64,000 nucleotides of DNA from Ignavibacteriales bacterium (GCA_016177735.1 JACOUS010000021.1:54076-118075), one strand, 5' to 3'. Numbered from the stretch's first letter, positions 35,772-45,106 are shown. A program made the numbers and translations. The notes: a model not told the origin generated them from the sequence alone.

Positions 35772-37181
35772 TTATTTTGTAATCGAGAAAATTTCTTTAA
35801 GATTTCTGTTGTTAATTATTTCCAATGCTCTGTCTCTTATCATTTCCTCGCCGTCTTCGGATAACTGGAAGATGGCTTTAACAGCTTCAATACTATTTAA
35901 CCCTTCGAGCAATTCAACCAGCCTAATTCTGTTCCATAGATTCTCATCTTTAATCATCGAATCGGAAAACAGAAGCGCGCTTTCGGGATCAAGAATAAAT
36001 AAAATTTCCATGCTTGCCCTACGGGCTTCTTCGTCGTAATGATTCAAATATTCGCTCACAGAGTGGATAACATTCTTTTTTTGCAAGAGTGAAATATTTA
36101 TAGCACCTTCTTGCGAACTGACAAACATCAGCGTTGAAAGAACAATGTTAAGAATGTGCCTAACGTTTTCTCCGCTATCGCTCAAAACTTTAGGTAGTTC
36201 TTCAAAAATAAAATCCGAATTGCGGTAAATCTTTGTTCTGATGATTTCATCAAGTTCGTAATCTTCGCCAAGAAAGTTGAGACTTGCCAGAAGGATGTCT
36301 TTATCATTAAATACATTAATAAGTGAGAGTGCAATTTTTTTATGTTCGGCAGTTCCTTCATGCAAAGTGTACATCAACAAATTTTTCATCCTATCATCAA
36401 AAGGAATATCGAGACAGTATTTTTCTTTAAGCAAAAAGATAGAAGTAATTAGGGGCCAAACGAGAGGACCATGTATGCTCGAAATTTGCTCGAGCAAAAA
36501 GAAATATGTATCAACATCTCCAAGATAGCCGAAGCTTTCCAGTATAGAATATTTTGTCAGTTCATCTTCAACATTATACTTTGCCATCAAAAAATCGAGA
36601 GCCTTTTTAGAGCCGATCTTGCCGAGTGCTTCTACAACGGTAGGTTTGTAGAGTTCATTTCTTTCATAAAGAAGGAGTAAAATATCAACCGAATCTTCGT
36701 GTCTAATATTTCCGAGCGCTTCAATACAAGCGAGAATTACATTCTCGTTTTCAGATGCACTCAAAATTGTTAAGATATGGTTTGCGGCTCTGTCGTCGGT
36801 TATCAGCCCAAGAACATCTATAATAAATTTTTGGTCGTCGTCATTTTTATTTGTGTTGTATTCAATCAAAGCATCAATTGATGCGGTGCCGAGCTTGATC
36901 AAAATTTCGCCGGCAAGGTTGCGAACAGTAATATCATCTGATGAAACAAATTCGACAAGAAACGTTGCTGCATCTGCCGGCTGTTTGGTTAATATGTACA
37001 TTGTTGCGGCATTTCTTACGCCTTTGTTTTCATCGGGAATAAAACTGCAGATAGTTTTAGTGAGCTTTCCGCCGTCTTCAACATCTATAAGGTTTTCAAT
37101 CAGTTCTACTTTTTCCTGATCTTGCGAAGAATTTAACTGCCCGATTATTTCTTGGAAGTTTGCCAAACTATCTTTGCTCAT
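35772..37181 (-). CDS. HEAT-repeat protein leading the chemotaxis operon
   Basis: 469 aa made of repeated helical pairs: VRNAATMYILTKQPADAATF, VRNLAGEILIKLGTASIDAL, ACIEALGNIRHEDSVDILLL, VEALGKIGSKKALDFLMAKY, and a C-terminal block RDRALEIINNRNLKEIFSI. HEAT repeats form a curved scaffold that binds proteins. The gene is first in the transcript that continues with cheR, so a scaffold or adaptor role in chemotaxis is likely, but there is no direct evidence for a partner. Confidence 0.85.
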   Translation of the reverse strand: MSKDSLANFQEIIGQLNSSQDQEKVELIENLIDVEDGGKLTKTICSFIPDENKGVRNAATMYILTKQPADAATFLVEFVSSDDITVRNLAGEILIKLGTASIDALIEYNTNKNDDDQKFIIDVLGLITDDRAANHILTILSASENENVILACIEALGNIRHEDSVDILLLLYERNELYKPTVVEALGKIGSKKALDFLMAKYNVEDELTKYSILESFGYLGDVDTYFFLLEQISSIHGPLVWPLITSIFLLKEKYCLDIPFDDRMKNLLMYTLHEGTAEHKKIALSLINVFNDKDILLASLNFLGEDYELDEIIRTKIYRNSDFIFEELPKVLSDSGENVRHILNIVLSTLMFVSSQEGAINISLLQKKNVIHSVSEYLNHYDEEARRASMEILFILDPESALLFSDSMIKDENLWNRIRLVELLEGLNSIEAVKAIFQLSEDGEEMIRDRALEIINNRNLKEIFSITK

Positions 37182-37544
37182 AATACCTTTGTAGTTGAGT
37201 TATAGTTTTGTTACTCTGTCTTCAAACAAATTGTATGCCTACCAATTCATGTTGTTAATGCACAAAAAGATTGCCCGGCAGATATTTATCTGTTTAATAT
37301 TAGCCAGCTGTAAAAAATTTTCTCCTTTATCTTAATTATCGAACAAAATGATAATTGTTTAAGCAAAAAAATATATATTGACGCGGAATATTTATTTTTT
37401 TGGGATGTTCATTTAAAAATTTTAGGAACTACTTAAGAATCTTTAAAATAACCCGATAATAGCCTACGGGAATACGTGTAAAACTTTACAACTATGGTAA
37501 TGGAGTCCCTTTAAGCAAGCAATTCTATATTAACATTTTTTTTT
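37182..37544. promoter_or_regulatory. Divergent 363-bp control region
   Basis: No gene. It separates the leftward chemotaxis operon from the rightward kinase pair. On the minus strand AGGCATACAATTTGTT (37225-37240) is a sigma-54-like candidate 44 bp before the HEAT-gene ATG. On the plus strand a sigma-28-like TTAA-N15-CCCGATAA lies at 37433-37459. The perfect inverted repeat TGTAAAACTTTACA (37477-37490) could be a regulator site. All three are read by eye and are candidates only. Confidence 0.35.
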
Positions 37545-38768
37545 ATGCAGCATATTAAAGAAAAACATATAATGGCAAGCTTACCTACAGAGCAAACACA
37601 AAACTCGATGGGCATTGGTTTACAGCAAGCAATATTAGATTCATTGCACCTTGGAATTCTTGTTAACGATACGGACGGTTCGATATTATATCTTAACGAC
37701 GCGCTAATTAATCTGCTTAATTTCAAACACCAGGATATTTACAACAATAATATTGCATACCTTACAAAAAAAATTGAAGAAAGATGCGAAATTCTAAAAT
37801 CTTCGGTTAACAGCTTACACGAAATTGCAGATAATAACGAAATTTGTGCCTTTGCATTTATAAAATACAATCAACAAAACCTGATTAAGATTTACAGCTA
37901 TACACTTAGAAACAATTTTAAGTTTTATCGCATCTGGGTGTTCTCCGATTCGACAAAAGATAGTTTGAACAAAACCGCATTGATCGAGAAAAACAAAAAT
38001 CAAAACCCGCAAATTGACACCGATGGCATTTCGATTAACGATGATCTTTTTCTTACCAAAACCCTCGATGATGTAACAAAGAAAATGAATGATAAGGATA
38101 AGTTCCTTTCAATAGTGGCGCACGATCTTAAAAGTCCTTTTCAGGCATTGTTGGGAACGCTTGATTTTCTTCACCAATCTGCCGAAGAATTATCTGCCGA
38201 AGAAATTAAGAGTTACTTGCAGATCGGCAATTCATCGGCAAAAAATATTTACAAGCTGTTGGAAGAATTACTTGAATGGTCGCGTCTGCTTTTGGGACAT
38301 ATACAATTCGAACCGGTAAAGTGTAACTTTCATAATGAAATGCTTCGCGCACAAAGTTTTTGCTCTGCACAAATTCACAAAAAGAACATTAATGTTATTA
38401 ATAATATCGATCCGGAGTTTCAAATAAATGCCGATGAATATATGATCAATTCTATTTTCCGCAATCTTTTGACAAATGCCGTCAAATTTTCGAACCGAGG
38501 CGGTACAATAAAATTGAGTTCTACTTTAGAAGGCAACTACATAAAAATATCGATAAAAGATCACGGCATTGGAATAGCCAACGAAGCGAATGAAAAATTA
38601 TTCAGGATCGATAAACTTTATTCTACTCCCGGAACAGAAAACGAACCGGGCAGCGGTTTGGGTCTGATACTCTGCAAAGAAATGGTTAGGCAGCACGGAG
38701 GGAATATTTGGTTTGAAAGCAAGATAGATGAAGGCACAATTTTTTATTTGACTTTTCCACTTTCTTAA
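37545..38768 (+). CDS. PAS-domain sensor histidine kinase
   Basis: 407 aa, soluble. A PAS-like domain at about 28-140 (LDSLHLGILVNDTDGSILYL) precedes a kinase core: phosphoacceptor His193 in SIVAHDLKSPFQALLGTLDF, N box NLLTNAVKFSNRGG, G1 DHGIGIAN and G2 GSGLGLIL. An internal ATG at 37572 is an alternative start; neither has a strong ribosome binding site. It is the first of two adjacent kinase genes, 4-10 bp apart. The signal and partner regulator are unknown; no output regulator sits alongside. Confidence 0.92.
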   Translation: MQHIKEKHIMASLPTEQTQNSMGIGLQQAILDSLHLGILVNDTDGSILYLNDALINLLNFKHQDIYNNNIAYLTKKIEERCEILKSSVNSLHEIADNNEICAFAFIKYNQQNLIKIYSYTLRNNFKFYRIWVFSDSTKDSLNKTALIEKNKNQNPQIDTDGISINDDLFLTKTLDDVTKKMNDKDKFLSIVAHDLKSPFQALLGTLDFLHQSAEELSAEEIKSYLQIGNSSAKNIYKLLEELLEWSRLLLGHIQFEPVKCNFHNEMLRAQSFCSAQIHKKNINVINNIDPEFQINADEYMINSIFRNLLTNAVKFSNRGGTIKLSSTLEGNYIKISIKDHGIGIANEANEKLFRIDKLYSTPGTENEPGSGLGLILCKEMVRQHGGNIWFESKIDEGTIFYLTFPLS

Positions 38769-38778
38769 AAAATTGCAT

Positions 38779-40755
38779 ATGAACAAAGCTGAGCAAATTT
38801 TTCGACCGGATACAAAAAATTTTGATGACACTGCATCATTCAATCAGATATATCCTGTTGTTTTCGAACATATCACCGAAGCTGTTGCGGTTCTTAAAGA
38901 GAACGATATCGTTGTGTGCAACCCGGCATTCAATATCCTCTACGGTTACAAAACAAATCATGAATTGCTCAACACATCGTTTATTAATCTAATTCCTTTT
39001 AATCATCAGGCAAGTTTTGATGAAAGGCTGCGGTTTGCCCGCCTCGAACATGAAGCACCAACAATATTACAGACCATCGGCATTAAAAAAGATTCTACAT
39101 TGTTTGCCGCGGAATTAAAAATAAGCCCGTACCAAGCCGCAGAAAATTTGGCAATAGTTACAGTAAAAGACATTACCGAAAAGAAACAGATTCAGGATCA
39201 AATAAATAAGTTATCGAGAGTCGTTGACCAGAGTTCTTCGATGATTGTAATAACCGATCCCGAAGGGAAAATTGAATACACCAATCCGAAGTTTACCGAA
39301 GTAACCGGTTATTTCTTTGAAGAAGTTTACGGACAAAAAATAAATTTCCTAAAATCGGGTCATACAAGTTTAGATGAATATAAAGAACTGTGGCAGAGAA
39401 TCAGCGAAGGAAAAGATTGGCGCGGTGAATTTAAGAACAAAAAGAAAAACGGAGATTTTTACTGGGCTTCTGCAGTTATCACCCCAATTAAAAACGAGAA
39501 CGGCGAAACAACACACATACTGGCAATAAAAGATGATGTTACGTCAAGAAAAGAAATGGAGCTTGAACTTAAAAGAGCATTGGACAGCGCTGAAGAAGCG
39601 AGCAAATTAAAATCCAATCTGCTTTCCAATATGAGCCACGAACTCCGTACGCCGCTTACCGGTATAATTGGTTTTTCAAGTTTGATACGTGATGAACTAA
39701 CCGATAATGATCACATTGAAATTGTGGATAAGATTCTCAAATCAAGCAAACGGCTCTTAATAACATTGAACTCGATACTAAATTTATCGGAAATAGAATC
39801 CGGTACATTCCCCATCAGCATAACGGAATTCAATCTGGCTTCTTACACAAAATACTTTTTAACTAATTACGATAAGATAGCTACCGAAAAAAATCTGGCA
39901 TTCGATATAGAAACTTTGGACCCGGATATAAACGCGCTTGCAGATGAAAACCTCTACAAACAAGTTCTGATTCATATTGTTGATAACGCTCTTAAATTTA
40001 CAAACAGCGGCGGCGTAAAAGTACAAATTACTTCTTCCGAGGATAACCAGCACAATATAAAAGCAGTTGTTAAAGTAATCGATTCGGGAATCGGAATTGC
40101 AAATGAAGATCAAAGCAAAATCTTCCGCGAATTCCGTCAGGTTAGCGAAGGCATACGCCGCAACTTTGAAGGAAGCGGCTTAGGATTATCTGTTGCAAAA
40201 AAGATGGTCACTTTAATGAAGGGTGATATCATCGTTAAAAGCGAGCCCACCAGGGGTTCGGTCTTCAGCATTATTCTGCTCGGTAATAAAAAGATTAAAG
40301 ATATGTCAAACTTTACTGTCGCGCACAAACCCCAAGCATCGTCAATCCCATCATCAGCCGAGCAGACGCCGGTTAAAGAAAAACGAAAAGATACACCTCT
40401 GATTTTAAATATTGAAGACAATCAGTTAAACTCCGAATTAGTTACGCTGTTCTTGCGTCAGATATGTAATGTAGATCAGGCTCATAATTATGATCAAGCA
40501 ATAGAAAAAATTTATCAGAAAAAATATTCTGCCGTTCTGATTGATATTAATTTGGGCAACGGTCCCAGCGGAATAGATATTGCAAAAGAAATTAGAAACA
40601 TGCCCGGTTACAAACAAACTCCTTTAATTGCAATCACCGGTTACGCTCTCCTAAGAGATGAAAAAAAACTTCTCAATGAAGGATTCGATTTTTACATCGC
40701 AAAACCTTACGATAGAGAAGATTTGATCAAATTAATCCAGAAAGCCATCCGCTAA
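38779..40755 (+). CDS. Hybrid sensor histidine kinase (PAS-PAS-HK-receiver)
   Basis: About 658 aa. Two PAS domains at roughly 25-135 and 145-260 (second: MIVITDPEGKIEYTNPKFTE, with a PAC motif), a kinase core with His at about 287 (LLSNMSHELRTPLTGIIGFS), N box HIVDNALKFTNSGG, G1 DSGIGIAN, G2 GSGLGLSVAKK, and a C-terminal receiver domain with phospho-acceptor Asp in AVLIDINLGNGPSGIDIAKE. No membrane segment. The ATG at 38779 is preferred; an in-frame TTG is at 38773. It probably forms a phosphorelay with the preceding kinase or a distant partner. Confidence 0.94.
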   Translation: MNKAEQIFRPDTKNFDDTASFNQIYPVVFEHITEAVAVLKENDIVVCNPAFNILYGYKTNHELLNTSFINLIPFNHQASFDERLRFARLEHEAPTILQTIGIKKDSTLFAAELKISPYQAAENLAIVTVKDITEKKQIQDQINKLSRVVDQSSSMIVITDPEGKIEYTNPKFTEVTGYFFEEVYGQKINFLKSGHTSLDEYKELWQRISEGKDWRGEFKNKKKNGDFYWASAVITPIKNENGETTHILAIKDDVTSRKEMELELKRALDSAEEASKLKSNLLSNMSHELRTPLTGIIGFSSLIRDELTDNDHIEIVDKILKSSKRLLITLNSILNLSEIESGTFPISITEFNLASYTKYFLTNYDKIATEKNLAFDIETLDPDINALADENLYKQVLIHIVDNALKFTNSGGVKVQITSSEDNQHNIKAVVKVIDSGIGIANEDQSKIFREFRQVSEGIRRNFEGSGLGLSVAKKMVTLMKGDIIVKSEPTRGSVFSIILLGNKKIKDMSNFTVAHKPQASSIPSSAEQTPVKEKRKDTPLILNIEDNQLNSELVTLFLRQICNVDQAHNYDQAIEKIYQKKYSAVLIDINLGNGPSGIDIAKEIRNMPGYKQTPLIAITGYALLRDEKKLLNEGFDFYIAKPYDREDLIKLIQKAIR

Positions 40756-40779
40756 TTTTTCATGTCGAATACAAAAAGA

Positions 40780-40804
40780 AAGACCATGCGATTTGCATGG
40801 TCTT
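40780..40804 (+). terminator. Hairpin downstream of the hybrid kinase
   Basis: Stem AAGACCATGC (40780-40789) / GCATGGTCTT (40795-40804) with a 5-nt loop, 25 bp past the stop codon. The stem is perfect over 10 bp but the following bases (ATCTCGG) are not T-rich, so termination would be imperfect. Confidence 0.55.
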
Positions 40805-41024
40805 ATCTCGGCTGTTTTGGGTTGAGGGCAATACTGTAAAAAAAAATGACTGACTTTAAGAATTCAGCCCGCAAATGATTATCTGTACTCACTCACTAAA
40901 ATATTATCGAGATTTAACTAATAATTTTTAACTGAAGAATAAGCCACAAAAAATTACGGTTGATAATACATCAAAGATAATTACAGAGCAATGCTATTAT
41001 TTTCGCCTTCAAAAAATTATTGCT

Positions 41025-42422
41025 CTAATTGATTTGTTTTGTTACTTCTATTCCAAGTTGTTCCATTCTATAACGGAGTTTGGAACGTGACAATCCCAAT
41101 ATTTTTGCGGCTTTCACCTGATTGCCGTTAGTAATCTTAAGAGTTTTTTGTATCAAAGCTTTTAGCACGAGATCTATTTTGACCCCTTTGGAAGGAATTT
41201 GAAGCAGAAATTTATCTTCCGTTTCGTCACTCTGTTTTTTTGAATCGAGCAAGAATCCGAAATGCTGTTCGGCAAGTTCATTATCTTCGCACAACAGAAC
41301 AACTCTTTCCATCACATTTCTCAATTCACGGATGTTTCCCTTCCAATGGTAATTCTTGATCAAATCCAGCGCAGTAGAATCGATATTGTGAATTTCTTTG
41401 TTGAATTTTTGATTGAACTCTTTCAAAAAAGAATAAGCTATATACGGGATATCTTCCTTCCTATCACGAAGTGGAGGAATAACAACTTTGGCAACATTCA
41501 AGCGGTAATAAAGGTCTTCTCTAAAATTTCCTTTGGCAACTTCTTCTTCAAGATTCCGGTTTGTTGCGGCAAGAACGCGCACATTAACAGAAATTTCTTT
41601 TTCGCCGCCGAGTCTGTAGAATTTTTTTTCTTGAAGCGCACGAAGAAGTTTAACCTGCATATCCAAGTTGAGTTCACCGATTTCATCGAGAAGAAGAGTT
41701 CCTCCGTGCGCCAATTCAAATTTGCCGAGTTTTGTTTTTTGTGCGGCTCCGGTAAAAGCGCCCTTCTCGTGCCCGAAAAATTCACTCTCCGCCAGTTCTC
41801 TCGGAATAGCGGCACAGTTTATTGAAATAAACGGTGCATTATTACGCGGACTTTTTTGGTGAATAAATTTTGCAAACACTTCTTTACCCGTTCCGCTCTC
41901 TCCTTCCAATAAAATTGTTGTATCTGCACTCTTCGCAAGTTTCTCTACCGAGTTGACAAGCTTCTGTATTTTTGTACTCTTCCCGAAAAAATCTCTCGCA
42001 AGTTCATCTTCTTCTAAAAGTGTACTTAATCTATCCACCTCTGATTTTAATCTTACGTTTTCGATTGCTTTATTCAGCACAATAGTCAGTTGTTCCAAAT
42101 CAATTGGTTTAAGAAGAAAATCGAAAGCACCGGCTTTAATTGAAGCAACTGCAATTTTTACATCGGCATAGCCGGTAATCATTATAACCGGGATTCCGAG
42201 AAAACTTTTCTTAATTGTTCTTAGAACATCGATGCCGTTGTGTGTAGTTAAATAGATATCGAGAAGAATAACGTCGGGCTGGAACTCCGCAACCGCTGCC
42301 TTTGCTTCGTTTGCATCAAGGCATTTATGTACATCAAAGTTCTGCTTAACTAAAACTTTTTTTAGAGATGTGGCAACTAAATCATCGTCGTCAATTATCA
42401 GTACTTTAGGATTCATCGGCAT
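41025..42422 (-). CDS. NtrC-family sigma-54-dependent response regulator
   Basis: 465 aa: receiver domain (acidic run IIDDDDLVATS, phospho-acceptor Asp55 in VILLDIYLTTHNGIDV), AAA+ domain with Walker A GESGTGKE, the sigma-54 contact loop GAFTGA (in GHEKGAFTGAAQKTK) and LLLDEIGELNLDMQVKLLRA, then a Fis-type DNA-binding end (TNGNQVKAAKILGLSRSKLR). It activates sigma-54 promoters after phosphorylation. The downstream kinase gene is its likely partner. Flagellar hierarchies in several bacteria use such a pair (FlgS/FlgR), a plausible but unproven role here. Confidence 0.96.
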   Translation of the reverse strand: MPMNPKVLIIDDDDLVATSLKKVLVKQNFDVHKCLDANEAKAAVAEFQPDVILLDIYLTTHNGIDVLRTIKKSFLGIPVIMITGYADVKIAVASIKAGAFDFLLKPIDLEQLTIVLNKAIENVRLKSEVDRLSTLLEEDELARDFFGKSTKIQKLVNSVEKLAKSADTTILLEGESGTGKEVFAKFIHQKSPRNNAPFISINCAAIPRELAESEFFGHEKGAFTGAAQKTKLGKFELAHGGTLLLDEIGELNLDMQVKLLRALQEKKFYRLGGEKEISVNVRVLAATNRNLEEEVAKGNFREDLYYRLNVAKVVIPPLRDRKEDIPYIAYSFLKEFNQKFNKEIHNIDSTALDLIKNYHWKGNIRELRNVMERVVLLCEDNELAEQHFGFLLDSKKQSDETEDKFLLQIPSKGVKIDLVLKALIQKTLKITNGNQVKAAKILGLSRSKLRYRMEQLGIEVTKQIN

Positions 42423-42434
42423 AAAAACTTTATT

Positions 42435-43124
42435 TTATGATAGGGGAAATAATATATAAAACCTGGAACCTTTGCCATATTCTGATTCAAATTTCAGTTC
42501 AGCACCAATTTCATCGAGCAAACTTTTACAAATGCTTAATCCGATACCGTTGCCTTGCATTTTACTTGTGTAAAAACCTTCAAGAATTTTTTGTTTGTCT
42601 TCCGGTTTTATTCCACAGCCCTGGTCTTCTACAGCCCAAATAATTTTATCGGTACCGTTGCGATATTTATCGGAATAAATGTTTATCACACTGTTGTCTG
42701 TGGAGGCTTCGATGGCATTGTTTATCAAATTCAAAAATATTTGTAGGAGTTTGTTTTCGTTAAAAGAAATGTATGGCAGTGCTGCGTTAAGATTTTTATC
42801 TACTTTTATTCTTCTTTTAGTGAGCGTAACGCTAAGAATTTCAAGGCTTCTGTCAGTTATCGAATTTAAAGAGACATCTTTTTTAGAGTCGTTTACTTTT
42901 TTTGTAAAATCAAGCACATCTGTGATTATAAAATTTATTCTTTCGAAGGCGGCTAACGATGAGGTAACGGATTCAACCACCTCGCTCGATAAATCCTCCT
43001 CGAACATTTTTATGTATTCGAGGTTCAACTTGATTGCTGTTAGCGGGTTCCGAATTTCATGAAGTAAACCGGCTGTTAGTTTACCAAGTATGGTAAGTTT
43101 GTTATTCTGTATAAAGTCTTCCAC
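42435..43124 (-). CDS. Soluble histidine kinase without sensor domain (FlgS/NtrB-like)
   Basis: 229 aa consisting only of a kinase core: phosphoacceptor His22 in LTAGLLHEIRNPLTAIKLNL, N box QIFLNLINNAIEASTDNS, G1 EDQGCGIKPEDK, G2 GNGIGLSICKSLLDE. Start is GTG at 43124. The lack of any sensory domain and the tight pairing (12 bp) with a sigma-54 activator recall FlgS, which senses assembly state of the flagellar apparatus; here that is inference from layout. Confidence 0.92.
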   Translation of the reverse strand: MEDFIQNNKLTILGKLTAGLLHEIRNPLTAIKLNLEYIKMFEEDLSSEVVESVTSSLAAFERINFIITDVLDFTKKVNDSKKDVSLNSITDRSLEILSVTLTKRRIKVDKNLNAALPYISFNENKLLQIFLNLINNAIEASTDNSVINIYSDKYRNGTDKIIWAVEDQGCGIKPEDKQKILEGFYTSKMQGNGIGLSICKSLLDEIGAELKFESEYGKGSRFYILFPLS

Positions 43125-43476
43125 TATGCGAAATTGGATTTGGTTCTATAAAAAGTGTTAAATGCTTTCTTTTGATTAATGTGTTACTTTCTGCCGCCAA
43201 AAAATACGGAATAAAGTTGAAAATAATAATCAATATTTTCTACTAAAGTTAACGAGCAAGCTTATTTTGATTTTGCCAATTGATGTAATAACGGTTCATC
43301 ATAACAGTAGCATGTTTTGATACACTTCACCACTGTAGAGTTCTTGTGTAATTTTATGGGAGTTTTACAGATGATAAATGCACCGTCTCTAATTAAATTA
43401 TATTTACCGCATACAAACCGGGAAGAGAATTTTACAGTAGCTAAAATGTTTGAAGGTGTAAAAAATTATTTTGTTG
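43125..43476. other. 352-bp AT-rich gap, nothing recognised
   Basis: The stretch between the soluble kinase and tRNA-Ser(GGA) shows no convincing gene, hairpin or repeat. Short open frames here run into the tRNA and are not credible. Confidence 0.5.
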
Positions 43477-43563
43477 AGGAGAGAGAGGGATTCGAACCCT
43501 CGGTACCCTTGCGGGTACACTTCCTTTCCAGGGAAGCCAGATCAACCACTCCTGCACCTCTCC
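43477..43563 (-). tRNA. tRNA-Ser (anticodon GGA)
   Basis: Minus strand folds as a class II tRNA: acceptor GGAGAGG / TCTCTCC (one G-T pair), D arm with GAGTGGTTGA, anticodon loop CTGGAAA in the stem CTTCC/GGAAG region, a long variable arm (GTACCCGCAAGGGTAC) and T loop TTCGAAT. Long variable arm plus GGA gives Ser. The discriminator base reads T rather than the usual G, and no CCA is encoded. Confidence 0.93.
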
Positions 43564-43734
43564 TTCTAATAAAAAGTGGTGCAAATATATCAATAAACCG
43601 TCACACAAAAAAATTTTTCTCCACTTGCCTTTAACACATATCGTGCGGTTTCATAAAATAAAAATGTCTTTAAAAATTTTTTGCTTTAGAAAATTTTTTG
43701 AGTGAAATTTAATGGAAAATCGACTTAATTTTTA

Positions 43735-43742
43735 TAACTTTG
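43735..43742 (+). promoter_or_regulatory. Bacteroidota-type -7 element before tRNA-Ser(CGA)
   Basis: TAACTTTG matches the TAnnTTTG -7 consensus of Bacteroidota and lies 14 bp before the tRNA 5' end. A clear TTTG -33 box at the right spacing is not visible. Confidence 0.4.
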
Positions 43743-43756
43743 GCGCGAGGAAAAAC

Positions 43757-43845
43757 GGAAAGGTGGCAGAGTGGTTGAATGCGGCGGTCTCGAAAACCGT
43801 TGTTCCGGTTTCCCGGAACCGGGGGTTCGAATCCCCCCCTTTCCG
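43757..43845 (+). tRNA. tRNA-Ser (anticodon CGA)
   Basis: Plus strand: acceptor GGAAAGG / CCTTTCC, D arm GAGTGGTTGAA, anticodon loop CTCGAAA between CGGT and ACCG, long variable arm (TTCCGG...CCGGAA), T arm GGGGG-TTCGAAT-CCCCC and discriminator G. CCA is not encoded. The next gene starts only 11 bp after its 3' end, so the two are probably cotranscribed. Confidence 0.96.
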
Positions 43846-43856
43846 CAGAGGGTAAT

Positions 43857-44327
43857 ATGAAAACAAAATTATTTTTTGCTAAAAATCTTTTTCTTCTCCT
43901 CTTTTTATTTTCTACGATAAATACTACACCGGCACAAAACTCAAAAGATAATTGGCTGCCGGTAATCATTAACGGCACAAACAAGGTTTACATTAATACC
44001 AACGGTCTTTCAATCACTCCCGATAACGATATTTACGTTTGGGTTATGGAAGAAAACACCCCGCCAATTAGCCTGGAAGCAATCGGCGAAAAAATTTACA
44101 AAACAAAAACTTATTTCCTGCTTAACAAGGCATACAAAAGATACAGTCTGATGCAGATTATTCTTTACGATAGAAAAGATAATGTTATAAAAAGTTACAC
44201 TTACCAAAGAAATATGGATAATGTTGATTACCGGTACAGTTCACCTATTCTGGAAGGCTCTAACGTTGAGGCTGTCTTGTTAAAATGTCTTGAATATCTC
44301 GGGACGAACAACAAAAAAAGTCAGTAG
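43857..44327 (+). CDS. Small secreted protein, possibly surface-adhesin-E-like
   Basis: 156 aa from the ATG at 43857, with signal peptide LFFAKNLFLLLFLFSTINTT and a small all-beta domain: NWLPVIINGTNKVYINTNGL, NDIYVWVMEENTPP, YSLMQIILYDRKDNVIKSYT. The pattern of Trp at the start, an aromatic VWV strand and a charged loop is like the surface-adhesin E fold, but I am not certain. Upstream in-frame ATGs fall in the tRNA and are rejected. Its 3' end overlaps the convergent mtgA end by 7 bp. Confidence 0.75.
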   Translation: MKTKLFFAKNLFLLLFLFSTINTTPAQNSKDNWLPVIINGTNKVYINTNGLSITPDNDIYVWVMEENTPPISLEAIGEKIYKTKTYFLLNKAYKRYSLMQIILYDRKDNVIKSYTYQRNMDNVDYRYSSPILEGSNVEAVLLKCLEYLGTNNKKSQ

Positions 44328-45043
44328 AGATTTTCTTTTATAAAAGTTTTCCCGCCAATCAAATTCATTTGAGTAATTATCCTTGATCGTCTGCCGATAA
44401 CATAACCGCTCGGGCGAACCGGATTGCGTTTTACCGGATTCGGCAAAATTGCGGCTAATGTTGCCGCTTCCGACATATTTAATTTTGATGAACTTTTTCT
44501 ATAATAAATTCTCGCCGCTTCATTAACACCATAAATCCCCTTCCCCATTTCGGCAACATTTAAATAGACTTCGATTATTCTTTTCTTACTCCAAAATACT
44601 TCGAGCAAAAGTGTGTAATAAGCTTCCAATCCTTTGCGGACAATATTTTTGCCGGACCAAAGAAATAAATTTTTTGATACTTGCATTGTTATCGTGCTTG
44701 CGCCTCTTTGTCTTTTGCGGCGTGAATTTTCCTTCATTGCTTTTTCAATTTGCTCAAAATCGAACCCGAAGTGTTCAAAAAATGTTTGGTCTTCTGAGGC
44801 TATTACTGCCAACGGTGCCGTGTACGAAATATTGTTTAAAGATACCGGCTTGTACTTAATATCCTCCGTATCGAAAAGTGAAATAAAGGGTTCTTCGATT
44901 TTTGAATAAATAAATGCCGTTGACGAAGGGTCAATAAATCTAAAAAAAAGAATAACAAAAATTACGAGGGCATTGTATATTAAAAATACCAGCAGTAATG
45001 ATTTAATAATTTTGTAGAGTCTTAGAAAGAATGATTTAATCAC
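44321..45043 (-). CDS. mtgA: Monofunctional peptidoglycan glycosyltransferase MtgA
   Basis: 240 aa with an N-terminal membrane anchor (SLLLVFLIYNALVIFVILFF) and a GT51 domain: catalytic Glu84 in IASEDQTFFEHFGFD, RGASTITMQVSKNLFLW, the second Glu in KKRIIEVYLNVAEMGKGIYG and NMSEAATLAAILPNP. It polymerises glycan strands from lipid II. No transpeptidase domain. Start is GTG. Confidence 0.95.
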   Translation of the reverse strand: MIKSFFLRLYKIIKSLLLVFLIYNALVIFVILFFRFIDPSSTAFIYSKIEEPFISLFDTEDIKYKPVSLNNISYTAPLAVIASEDQTFFEHFGFDFEQIEKAMKENSRRKRQRGASTITMQVSKNLFLWSGKNIVRKGLEAYYTLLLEVFWSKKRIIEVYLNVAEMGKGIYGVNEAARIYYRKSSSKLNMSEAATLAAILPNPVKRNPVRPSGYVIGRRSRIITQMNLIGGKTFIKENLY

Positions 45044-45075
45044 TGTGATACAAACACAATTGTTAATAAGATTGA

Positions 45076-45106
45076 TTGAATTAAATCCGGCTATTAAATA
45101 TCTTTA
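45076..45106 (+). promoter_or_regulatory. Candidate promoter for ferritin
   Basis: TTG (45076-45078), 20-bp spacer, TATCTTTA (45099-45106), close to the Bacteroidota TTTG-N19-21-TAnnTTTG pattern with a mismatch at the last base. The ATG follows 37 bp later with an AAGGAG ribosome binding site. Confidence 0.4.

Noticed and set aside
40985..41026. Inverted repeat AGAGCAAT/ATTGCTCT at the end of the sigma-54 activator gene as terminator
   Set aside because: 26-nt loop, AT-rich stem overlapping the stop codon and no T-run.
41262..41825. 187-codon plus-strand open frame inside the sigma-54 activator gene
   Set aside because: Shadow of the conserved AAA+ domain on the other strand.
43317..43634. 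105-codon open frame on the plus strand containing EREGFEPS
   Set aside because: The middle is the reverse complement of tRNA-Ser(GGA); REGFEPS-like strings are a known by-product of translating tRNA genes.
43709..43984. 91-codon open frame antisense to tRNA-Ser(CGA) and the secreted protein
   Set aside because: Also runs through a tRNA (RGGFEPPVPG) and has no ribosome binding site.
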